This document shows positions 1 to 5,782 of a DNA stretch of 7,194 nucleotides, one piece after another. Location: assembly GCA_022565655.1 (NCBI GenBank), contig JAIUMG010000171.1, forward strand, positions 1 through 7,194, written 5' to 3'. Positions within the stretch are counted from its first letter, which is position 1, and each line of letters opens with the position of its first letter. The notes under the pieces were generated by a model. That model had not been told where the DNA came from. It made no database searches and saw only the letters and a list, made by a program, of their open reading frames with translations. The stretch is from Alkalimonas sp. GTDB lineage: Bacteria; Pseudomonadota; Gammaproteobacteria; Enterobacterales; Alteromonadaceae. A program made the position numbers and the translations under genes.

Positions 1-2278
1 AGACGGTCACGCCATAGCCCACCAGCAGCAACGGTAGACACAAAAACAACCATTTAAGCCGCAGGCACGCAGCCAGCAGATAAGGATACACCCAGAGAAA
101 CAGCAGGAAGAAACCTATCACCAGCCCTATCAGCAACAGCACAAACCACCAGTTGGCCAGCACGCCCGGCATCGGGCCAAGCGGCAGCCAGACCTGACTG
201 AGCAAAGTGACTACACTGAGCAGCACCAGCAGCACCAGCAGACCATGACCGAGACTCCAGGCCGAAACCGGCACAAAGGCGACCAGTCGCTGCCAACGGG
301 CGCGATACAGGCTAAAAGCAGGCCACTGTTGACTCAACCTCGCCAGCAACTGGGTACTAAACTGCTGCCAGCCCAGCACCAGCGCATAAAGCAGGGTAGC
401 AAGCCACAGCATGGTGGAGCCTAGCCAAAAGCACAGCACCACTAAAGCGGCCAACAGCCACCAGCGCCGACTGCTTAGCAGCCACTGCTGCCAACCACGA
501 GCCACGTCCCTCTTTCGCCAGTTAAACAGTAAACTCAGCAACACCGGCAACACCGTCAACGCCAGTAAAGCCGCCGCCAGCAACACAAAGGTTTTGGTGT
601 AGGCCAGCGGGCCAAACAACTTGCCTTCTGCTCCTGTCATGGTAAAGACCGGCAAAAAGCTGATTACTGTGGTGCTGATGGCGGTCAGAATAGCGGGTCC
701 GACTTCTTTACCGGATAACAGCACCGCCTTGGTGGCGCTTAGCTCAGGCCGCTGCTGACGCTGCCGCAGCAGGTTTTCACTGACAATAATGCCCATATCG
801 ACAATGGTACCAATGGCAATGGCAATACCGGCCAGCGCCACGATGTTGGCATCAATTGCCAGCCATTTCATGGCAATAAAGCTCAAAAGTACCGCCATCG
901 GCAGCATCAGACTAACCGCCAGCGCAGCGCGCAGATGCAACAACATCGCCAGCACCACCACTATGGTGACCAGCAGCTGCTGCGTCAGGGCATCCTGCAA
1001 GGTGCCAAGAGTTTCATCAATCAGCTCACTGCGATCATAAAAAGGCACCACCGTCAGCTGACTTAGGCTAAGCCACTCTGGCCAGGCAGACTCCGATTCT
1101 GCGCGCAAAAATTCTTGCCAGGCTGCTTGCACCGCTTCATCCCGGCCCTGCCAGGCTGGAAGCTGCTTCGCCTTTGCAAAAGCATCCACTTCAGCAACGG
1201 TCACCTGTTGCCAGTCAATCACCGCCTTAGCCGGCAAACCACGGCTGACTTCAAGCAGCCGTTGTTTGACATTGTCGATGGCCTGACGCGGATTGTAACC
1301 TTCACGCACTGTCACCACACCGCCGACCGCTTCAGCGCCATCCACATCCAAGGCGCCGCGCCGCTGAGCCGGTCCGAACTGCACCCGGGCGACATCGGCT
1401 ACCCGGATAGGGGTATGATCGGGCGCCAGCCGCACGACCGCCTGTTCGATATCCTGCAGGCTTTTGACAAAACCAACACCACGGATCAGGTACTCCACAC
1501 CATTGATTTCACGGCTGCCACCGCTGACATCCAGGTTGGACGCCATCACAGCCGCCGTTACCTCAGACAAGCTAACCTGATGAATGCGCAGTAAGTCGGG
1601 GTCTACTTCAATCTGGTACTCGCGCTGATAACCGCCAATGGAAGCGACTTCGCTGATCCCTTCGGCGGCCAGCAAACCGGTTCGCAGATACCAGTCCTGC
1701 ACCGAGCGCAGCTCTTCCAGATCCCAGCCAGCTGTGGGCTTACCGGCCGGATCGCGCCCTTCCAGCGTGTACCAGAACACCTGCCCCAGCGCTGTGGCAT
1801 CCGGCCCTAGGGTAGGCTGCACTCCGGCTGGCAAGGTATCAGCCGCCAAACTAGCCAGTTTTTCCAGCAAGCGGCTGCGCGCCCAGTAAAATTCTACGCC
1901 GTCATCAAAAATCACTGCAATGCTGGAAAAACCAAACATCGACAAGGAGCGCACATCCTTCACACCCGGCACGCCCATCAGGGCGACACTGAGCGGATAA
2001 CTCAGCTGATCTTCTACATCCTGCGGCGAGCGGCCCGGCCAGTCGGTAAAGACAATTTGCTGATTTTCACCAAGGTTTGGAATGGCATCCACCGCCACCG
2101 GTTGCAGCGGCATGCCGGTTTTCCAGCCAAAAGGGGCATAGGCCACTCCCACCACCAGCAGCACAGCGCACAGCAGCAGCACGATCAGCTTTTGCTGTAA
2201 ACAGATGGCTATCACCCGATCAAACCAATGTGGAGATGACGATTCTGCAGCAGAATCAGCAGGCAGCTCAGTGCGCAT
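1..2278 (-). CDS. cusA: CusA-type heavy-metal efflux RND pump, C-terminal part beyond window
   Basis: Inner-membrane proton-driven pump of the HME-RND (CusA/CzcA) family, which expels monovalent or divalent metal cations from periplasm and cytoplasm with a CusB adaptor. The reverse frame from ATG 2278 is open to base 1, giving 759 residues; the protein is 3'-truncated by the window edge. Seen: TM1 about 31-49, then VDAIPNLGENQQ, periplasmic motifs YWARSR, LGPDATALG, ELRSVQDWYL, SNLDVSGG, YDRS at 414-417, and TM2-TM6 with the conserved proton-relay Asp at 494 in AIGTIVDMG, followed by LFGPLAYTKT. The order matches E. coli CusA (1047 aa), but this protein is about 89 residues ahead of CusA by TM4, largely from an insert near 350-405. 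It also has hydrophobic segments near 606-636, 679-698 and 710-735 before a TM7 candidate at 742-759. The three Met residues of the CusA periplasmic cleft would lie beyond base 1, so metal preference (Cu/Ag or Zn/Cd/Co) cannot be read. ATG overlaps the cusB stop, with SD AGGAGGTGA upstream. Confidence 0.95.
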   Translation of the reverse strand, partial: MRTELPADSAAESSSPHWFDRVIAICLQQKLIVLLLCAVLLVVGVAYAPFGWKTGMPLQPVAVDAIPNLGENQQIVFTDWPGRSPQDVEDQLSYPLSVALMGVPGVKDVRSLSMFGFSSIAVIFDDGVEFYWARSRLLEKLASLAADTLPAGVQPTLGPDATALGQVFWYTLEGRDPAGKPTAGWDLEELRSVQDWYLRTGLLAAEGISEVASIGGYQREYQIEVDPDLLRIHQVSLSEVTAAVMASNLDVSGGSREINGVEYLIRGVGFVKSLQDIEQAVVRLAPDHTPIRVADVARVQFGPAQRRGALDVDGAEAVGGVVTVREGYNPRQAIDNVKQRLLEVSRGLPAKAVIDWQQVTVAEVDAFAKAKQLPAWQGRDEAVQAAWQEFLRAESESAWPEWLSLSQLTVVPFYDRSELIDETLGTLQDALTQQLLVTIVVVLAMLLHLRAALAVSLMLPMAVLLSFIAMKWLAIDANIVALAGIAIAIGTIVDMGIIVSENLLRQRQQRPELSATKAVLLSGKEVGPAILTAISTTVISFLPVFTMTGAEGKLFGPLAYTKTFVLLAAALLALTVLPVLLSLLFNWRKRDVARGWQQWLLSSRRWWLLAALVVLCFWLGSTMLWLATLLYALVLGWQQFSTQLLARLSQQWPAFSLYRARWQRLVAFVPVSAWSLGHGLLVLLVLLSVVTLLSQVWLPLGPMPGVLANWWFVLLLIGLVIGFFLLFLWVYPYLLAACLRLKWLFLCLPLLLVGYGVTV

Positions 2279-4127
2279 GCTCACCTCCTGCCGGGTACTG
2301 CTGTTCAACATCGCCGCAGCGCAGCATCATGGCGCCATAATAAGGATTTAGTACACTGTCTTGCGGTTGCAGCCAGGCGGCTCCTTGTCCTGCCCGAGCC
2401 ATTGGGCAATGAGCCCGGTACCAACCACCAGCCAGAACGCCCTGCTCGGCCAGTTCCAGCAAGGCTTGCACATGACGATAATACTGCTCGCGTGCCTGCT
2501 CGATTGAACCCACATGATGACTGTGCCCAGCGCCATGTTTCATCTCAGCAACAAGTGGTTGTAAGCTGTCTGGCCAATCAACAGCTGCCACAGCCTGATG
2601 AAAGTCTTTAGTGCCCTGTTGCCAACCAGCTAAATCATCTTCGGTTAATGCCAGATACAGCTGCTGGTAGGCAGCAAGTACTTTGGTTTCATCGGCATCC
2701 GCCAAGTGAAAGTCATGCGACGGGCTCGAAGGCGAAGTTGCGTCAGAGCGCTGTGGCTCTGACTCAGGTGTATGTTGTGTGGTGGCATGGCCATGATGGG
2801 CATGCGGATCAGCGCCACCACCCTCCGGGGCCATCATGCTGGGCAGCCCGCGAATTTGCAGCTCACTATCCAGTCGAAAAGCGCCTTTGCTCACCACCAG
2901 CTCGTGCTCGCTAAGTCCGGAAAGCACTTCGTACTGATCGCCGAAACGACGGCCCAGCACCACTTCACGACCCACAAAGGTAGGCCGCTCATCTTCCAGT
3001 TTCACGTACACCAGCGCCCGTTCGCCGGTTTGCAGTGCTGCCGATACGGGTATCAGCAACGCATCGTCTTTGGTGTCAGTCAAGCGGGCTCTGGCCAGCA
3101 TACCAGGCTTTAAACGACCATCTGGATTATCCAATACCGCCCGTACCCGCAAGGTGCGACGATTGGCATCGACCACCGGCTCCAACAGCAAGACAGTCGC
3201 TTCCAACGGCTCGCCAGGCAGTGCCAACAACTCAACCACTAACGACTGACCGGCTGAAATACCTGCCAACTGATGCTCAAAGGCTTCCAGCTCCAGCCAG
3301 AGTGTTTCCAGCCCCAACACGCTAAACAGCGGCTGACCGGTTGCCACATAAGCCCCTGCATTAACGAACTTATCCAGCACCCGGCCTGAAATGGGTGCAC
3401 TAATTGTCACGGTATCCTGCAAAGTTTCACTCTGCAAAATAGACTCAATTTGTTCACTGGGTACGCCCAATAAACGCAAACGACGCCGTGCAGCCTCTAG
3501 CGTACTGGTGGCCGGCAAGCTTCCGCTTCGGGCGCTACCCTGTGCAGCAGACAGTTGTTTTGCTTGCACCAACTCCTGCTGGATCACGATGAGATCGGGA
3601 TTAAATAGTTCGACCATCGGTTGGCCGGCGCTGACATCGACGCCTGTGGTATTCAAGTAAAGTTCTTCGATACGACCCGAGGTCCAGGCGCTGATGGTTT
3701 TTAACCGACTTTGATCGGCTGCCAGCTTGCCAACCAGCGATAAAGTGCCCTGAGCTTGCTCCCGACGTACCGGCGTTAATTCCGGTTGCAGTAATGCATA
3801 GGCTCTGGGGCTTAATCGCAGCATAGCGCCCTCTTCATCCGGCAGTGGTTCATCGTCATCCTGCTCCACCGGAATTAAGGCCATACCACAAATTGGACAG
3901 CGATCATCCGGATTTTCGGAGCGAACATGAGGGTGCATGGAGCAGGTATAGATGGTGGTAGCTTCGCTACGCAGTGATGCTAAGGGATCATCCTGCGCTG
4001 CTGCCGCAGACTGGGCCGGCGCATGGTGGTCGTGACTGCCATGCTGATGCGGTGTAGCCCATACGCCATAACTGAGCATCAACAACCAGATAAAGCACGC
4101 AAAGCGCCTGTTTTTTGAAAGAAACAT
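2268..4127 (-). CDS. cusB: CusB-type RND periplasmic adaptor with N-terminal metal-binding domain and C-terminal DUF3347
   Basis: Membrane-fusion protein that links the RND pump to an outer-membrane channel and hands metal to the pump. The 619 residues begin with a signal peptide (basic NRR, hydrophobic 9-22, likely cut after A24), then a His-rich mature start (27-35). A heavy-metal-binding domain at about 59-87 has YTCSMHPHV and CPICGM, giving C62, M64, H65, C77, C80 and M82 as candidate ligands. The CusB core follows: barrel-sandwich, with SGRIEELYL, TGVDVSAGQP and ELFNPDL, a helical hairpin (about 170-225), and beta-barrel and membrane-proximal parts to about 430. A His-rich, low-complexity linker (about 436-471) leads to a domain at 472-607 with AHCPMA, GAAWLQ, LNPYYGAMM and LRCG, the signature of DUF3347. 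E. coli CusB is about 400 residues, so both ends are extensions. Start ATG 4127 has AGGA eight bases upstream. It follows the small exported gene by 79 bp and overlaps cusA by 11 bp. Family assignment is firm; the metal is not determined by sequence. Confidence 0.94.
   Translation of the reverse strand: MFLSKNRRFACFIWLLMLSYGVWATPHQHGSHDHHAPAQSAAAAQDDPLASLRSEATTIYTCSMHPHVRSENPDDRCPICGMALIPVEQDDDEPLPDEEGAMLRLSPRAYALLQPELTPVRREQAQGTLSLVGKLAADQSRLKTISAWTSGRIEELYLNTTGVDVSAGQPMVELFNPDLIVIQQELVQAKQLSAAQGSARSGSLPATSTLEAARRRLRLLGVPSEQIESILQSETLQDTVTISAPISGRVLDKFVNAGAYVATGQPLFSVLGLETLWLELEAFEHQLAGISAGQSLVVELLALPGEPLEATVLLLEPVVDANRRTLRVRAVLDNPDGRLKPGMLARARLTDTKDDALLIPVSAALQTGERALVYVKLEDERPTFVGREVVLGRRFGDQYEVLSGLSEHELVVSKGAFRLDSELQIRGLPSMMAPEGGGADPHAHHGHATTQHTPESEPQRSDATSPSSPSHDFHLADADETKVLAAYQQLYLALTEDDLAGWQQGTKDFHQAVAAVDWPDSLQPLVAEMKHGAGHSHHVGSIEQAREQYYRHVQALLELAEQGVLAGGWYRAHCPMARAGQGAAWLQPQDSVLNPYYGAMMLRCGDVEQQYPAGGEHAH
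2281..2289 (-). promoter_or_regulatory. Strong Shine-Dalgarno of cusA inside cusB
   Basis: Read on the minus strand the bases are AGGAGGTGA, nearly the full anti-16S complement, with AGGAGG five bases before ATG 2278. The site lies in the last codons of cusB and encodes part of its PAGGEHAH end, so adaptor and pump are translated in close coupling. This fixes the cusA start. Confidence 0.85.
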
Positions 4128-4164
4128 ACGAAAAATCCTGCCAGGTTAAATTCTCAAGCAACCA

Positions 4165-4178
4165 CATGCCACGGCATG
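4165..4178. repeat. Short inverted repeat in the gap before cusB
   Basis: CATGCC and GGCATG flank a 2-bp centre (AC) in the 79-bp gap between the small gene and cusB. Arms are perfect at 6 bp. It has no U-tract after it on the minus strand, so it is not an intrinsic terminator. It could be an mRNA hairpin that adjusts expression of the adaptor relative to the first gene, or chance. Confidence 0.3.
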
Positions 4179-4206
4179 CAAGCGACGATCAGAAAACCAG
4201 CAGATC

Positions 4207-4599
4207 TCAGATCAGCAGTAAGGATTTTTGCAAATAAAGTGGGGTCGTTCGGGGGGAAGGCGGGCCTTGTGCCAGATACAGGCTATGCTGCTCACTGGGT
4301 AACTCAGCCAGCGCAGGCTCAACGACAGCCTGCAACCACAGTACCACAGCGGGCAGCTCCGGCGTTACCGTTTGTACCGCATCCAACGCACAGGCTGAGC
4401 ACAGATCATGCTCTGGCAGCAGCTCATGGATCAGCTGCTCTGCAACCACCCCATGACAAGGCGGCAGCTCCGGCTGTAACTCTGGAGCCTGGTTAGCAGC
4501 AAACAGCTGACCACAAAATAGCAAACACCAGGACAAAGCAAGGCTGACCATCATAGGGATGGCCCAGATTTTTTGCCGTTGTACCAGAGTGCTGAGCAT
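4207..4599 (-). CDS. Small exported Cys/His protein, first gene of the cusBA operon; function unknown
   Basis: A 130-residue protein I cannot assign to a named family with confidence. ATG 4599 is preferred over an in-frame TTG at 4605 because GGTGA lies six bases before the ATG. Residues 1-12 carry R8 and K10; 13-34 are hydrophobic, ending QLFAAN, so a signal peptide cut near 34-35 is likely. The mature part has PPCHG (C48, H49), H58, H64 and CSAC (C67, C70), a set able to bind a soft metal or form a disulfide. A Pro-rich tail reads PPSPRTTPLY and the last residues are LLLI. No CxxCH haem motif is present. It occupies the place where cusC or cusF is found in E. coli and is read from the promoter at 4628-4656. 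By position it may be a periplasmic metal carrier or sensor (inference). A similar layout is seen in the divergent gene at 4840-5247. Confidence 0.75.
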   Translation of the reverse strand: MLSTLVQRQKIWAIPMMVSLALSWCLLFCGQLFAANQAPELQPELPPCHGVVAEQLIHELLPEHDLCSACALDAVQTVTPELPAVVLWLQAVVEPALAELPSEQHSLYLAQGPPSPRTTPLYLQKSLLLI

Positions 4600-4624
4600 C
4601 TGCAATCACCAGAGTTAAGATGCG

Positions 4625-4643
4625 CTAACCATACGCCGGTTAG
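4625..4643. repeat. Inverted repeat overlapping the -10 of the minus-strand promoter
   Basis: CTAACC (4625-4630) and GGTTAG (4638-4643) are perfect 6-bp arms around a 7-bp centre. One arm covers part of the -10 hexamer and the other lies in the spacer, the place where a repressor or response regulator would act. No known consensus is recognised. Confidence 0.35.
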
Positions 4644-4656
4644 TAAAATTTGTCAA
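4628..4656 (-). promoter_or_regulatory. Sigma70-type promoter for the minus-strand operon
   Basis: On the minus strand a perfect -35 TTGACA (4656-4651) is followed after exactly 17 bp by TATGGT (4633-4628), a 4/6 match to the -10 consensus. Transcription would start near 4620, about 20 bases ahead of the small gene's start. The good -35 with normal spacing suggests some basal expression. The ZntR-type dyad lies about 20 bp upstream of the -35, not between the boxes. Confidence 0.6.
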
Positions 4657-4674
4657 AAATAATGGCCCGGTCAG

Positions 4675-4696
4675 GATCTGGAGTGAACTCCAGAGT
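4675..4696. promoter_or_regulatory. ZntR-type MerR operator in the divergent control region
   Basis: A 22-bp dyad with arms TCTGGAGT (4677-4684) and ACTCCAGA (4687-4694) around GA. It matches the E. coli zntA operator (from memory) at about 18 of 22 positions. Its minus-strand half ACTCTGGAGTT is identical, 11 of 11, to the left half of the operator in front of the MerR gene at 6645-6655. With MerR geometry, plus strand gives -10 TAAACT (4698-4703, 4/6) but a very poor -35; minus strand gives -35 TAGACT (4699-4694) but a poor -10. Direction of activation is therefore unclear; it may serve both arms. Confidence 0.65.
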
Positions 4697-4756
4697 CTAA
4701 ACTTTTTTCTCGCTTTTAAACGGCTTCCTTGCTCAGCTACATTAAGGAGAAAAACT

Positions 4757-4831
4757 ATGCTGGTAGAGCTGCATTGTTACTGCAATGAAGATAGTGACAC
4801 ATCATTTGCCAAGAGAGACAGATTTCGCTAA
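4757..4831 (+). CDS. Candidate 24-residue Cys-containing leader peptide
   Basis: ATG 4757 is preceded by AAGGAG with seven bases between, one of the best ribosome binding sites in the window, and opens a frame of 24 codons ending TAA at 4829-4831. The peptide begins MLVELHCYCNEDSD and ends in a basic RDRFR; H6, C7 and C9 form a possible metal-binding HCYC group. It has no signal peptide. Its stop is eight bases before the start of the next gene, which has no clear ribosome binding site of its own, so translational coupling or metal-dependent control is plausible. That it is translated is inferred from the ribosome binding site; no homolog is recognised. Confidence 0.45.
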   Translation: MLVELHCYCNEDSDTSFAKRDRFR

Positions 4832-4839
4832 AGTAAAAA

Positions 4840-5247
4840 ATGACTACTGCCTTGGGTACCGCCATGCGTTTGACTGCCTTTCTACTGATTGCTGCCTTGC
4901 TACTGAAAAGTGTAGCCGGGTTTGCTATGGCAGGCTGCCATGCAGGGCATCACCCAGCCGAACCAGTCGGGAGCTGGGCAGCGCTTGAGAACCTGGGGCA
5001 ATTGGCCGGGACAATCCCAGCTACCGACTTATTCATCGCATCCGATAGCAACCCGGCAGAACCCAAGCTGCAGCCAAATACCTCCACATTTTGTAGTTTA
5101 TGTGCCAGCTGTTGTGTCACCACGACACCACCGCTAGACACTGCCAGCAATCACCTTCCCCTTTTTCCTGAGTTGATCCAAAGCCCTGACTTTGTTGATC
5201 TCAGTGTATACCCCACGCTCGCTTCTCAGCCTCCCAGACAGGCCTGA
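4840..5247 (+). CDS. Small exported Cys/His protein upstream of copC; function unknown, possibly DUF2946-like
   Basis: 135 residues from ATG 4840, or 127 from ATG 4864 (MRLTAFLL), which gives a more typical short signal-peptide start; neither has a good ribosome binding site, and coupling to the 24-codon frame just upstream is possible. The hydrophobic segment 11-22 then KSVAGFAMA predict export, with cleavage near 29-31; MAGC could also be a weak lipobox. Mature features are GCHAGHH (C33, H34, H37, H38) and CSLCASCC (C85, C88, C91, C92), followed by a Pro-rich tail ending QPPRQA. The general plan recalls the small exported Cys proteins (DUF2946 and relatives) found beside copper genes in proteobacteria, but I cannot confirm the family. 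It precedes copC by about 86 bp and sits opposite a protein of the same plan at 4207-4599, so a role in periplasmic copper handling or sensing is inferred from position and ligands. Confidence 0.7.
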   Translation: MTTALGTAMRLTAFLLIAALLLKSVAGFAMAGCHAGHHPAEPVGSWAALENLGQLAGTIPATDLFIASDSNPAEPKLQPNTSTFCSLCASCCVTTTPPLDTASNHLPLFPELIQSPDFVDLSVYPTLASQPPRQA

Positions 5248-5261
5248 TTCTTTGTACGAAA

Positions 5262-5292
5262 GCACCAACCGAGGCTTTGTCTCGTTGCGTGC
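5262..5292 (+). other. Stem-loop between the small gene and copC
   Basis: GCAC-CAAC-(C)-GAG pairs with CTC-GTTG-(C)-GTGC around the loop GCTTTGT: 11 base pairs with one unpaired C in each arm. No T-run follows, so it does not look like an intrinsic terminator. It may mark an mRNA processing or stability site that separates expression of the first gene from copCD. Confidence 0.4.
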
Positions 5293-5333
5293 ACCGCTAT
5301 CACTAAATAAAGAATCTAATTGAGGAAATGACG

Positions 5334-5780
5334 ATGAAAACCTTTTTCAGCCTTTTTGCTGCACTATCCCTTTATGCGCTACAAAGCACTGTTGTTCTGG
5401 CCCATACCCCGTTAATGTTCTCCATTCCTGCGCAAGACGCTTTGCTAAAAGAGTCACCTAAAGTGGTGATGCTGCACTTTGGTGATCCAGTGAGGATGCT
5501 GTCGCTGGACTTAACAAAAGCAAACCAGTCCATTGAGTTTGGTTTTAACCGCAATAACGAAGCAACCGACCATATTGAGTTTGAACTGCCGGCACTACAG
5601 CCAGGCAGCTACGAGTTTGCTTGGTCAGCCATCGGCGCCGATGGACACCGGGTAAGCGGCGTCATTGCTTTTCAGTTGGATCCTGATGCAAGCGAAACCT
5701 CACCGGGCAAACAGCCCAAAGCTGATGAGCACCAACATCATCATGCCTTGATCCTGCGCACGCAGCATCAAGGCAGCTAA
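5334..5780 (+). CDS. copC: CopC copper-binding periplasmic protein
   Basis: Periplasmic Cu(II)-binding protein of the CopC family, partner of the membrane protein CopD. ATG 5334 is chosen over ATG 5328 because GAGG (5322-5325) is eight bases before it and too close to the other. The 148-residue protein has a signal peptide (MKTFF..., hydrophobic to 22) cut at LA|HTP, leaving His24 as mature residue 1, as required for the CopC Cu(II) site. Other expected ligands are present: D51 in LHFGDPV at the place of the usual Glu, and D103 and H105 in ADGHRVSG. The Met-rich Cu(I) site of Pseudomonas CopC is not seen; the mature protein has only three Met, M28, M46 and M55. A His-rich tail (DEHQHHH) extends beyond the beta-sandwich. 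copD follows after two bases, so the two are one translational unit. Confidence 0.93.
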   Translation: MKTFFSLFAALSLYALQSTVVLAHTPLMFSIPAQDALLKESPKVVMLHFGDPVRMLSLDLTKANQSIEFGFNRNNEATDHIEFELPALQPGSYEFAWSAIGADGHRVSGVIAFQLDPDASETSPGKQPKADEHQHHHALILRTQHQGS

Positions 5781-5782
5781 TC

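Noticed and set aside
1115..1594. 159-residue plus-strand frame
   Set aside because: It is antisense to the conserved porter domain of cusA, has no family motifs, and its length is explained by the codon bias of the pump gene.
2648..3325. Several overlapping plus-strand frames of 88-113 residues
   Set aside because: All are antisense to cusB and show no domain, signal peptide or good ribosome binding site.
4176..4496. 106-residue plus-strand frame
   Set aside because: Antisense to the small exported gene, whose signal peptide, ribosome binding site and promoter support the minus strand.
4651..4660. TTGTCA half-site like the CusR/CopR box
   Set aside because: Only one half is present; the bases are better explained as the TTGACA -35 of the minus-strand promoter.
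4677..4708. Dyad followed by TTTTTT read as an intrinsic terminator
   Set aside because: No plus-strand gene runs into it, the T-run starts eight bases after the stem, and its sequence matches the MerR operator upstream of the regulator. A leader-RNA role is not excluded.
4785..4988. Cys-rich 67-residue frame (eight Cys) resembling a metallothionein-like protein
   Set aside because: No ribosome binding site before its ATG, it overlaps both the leader frame and the signal-peptide region of the small exported gene in another frame, and its Cys codons fall out of the Leu/Ala-rich signal sequence read one base off.
5277..5310. Possible promoter for copC (TTGTCT with TATCAC or TAAATA)
   Set aside because: The hexamers fit only with 15- or 21-bp spacing and weak matches, and the -35 falls in the stem-loop; not strong enough to call.
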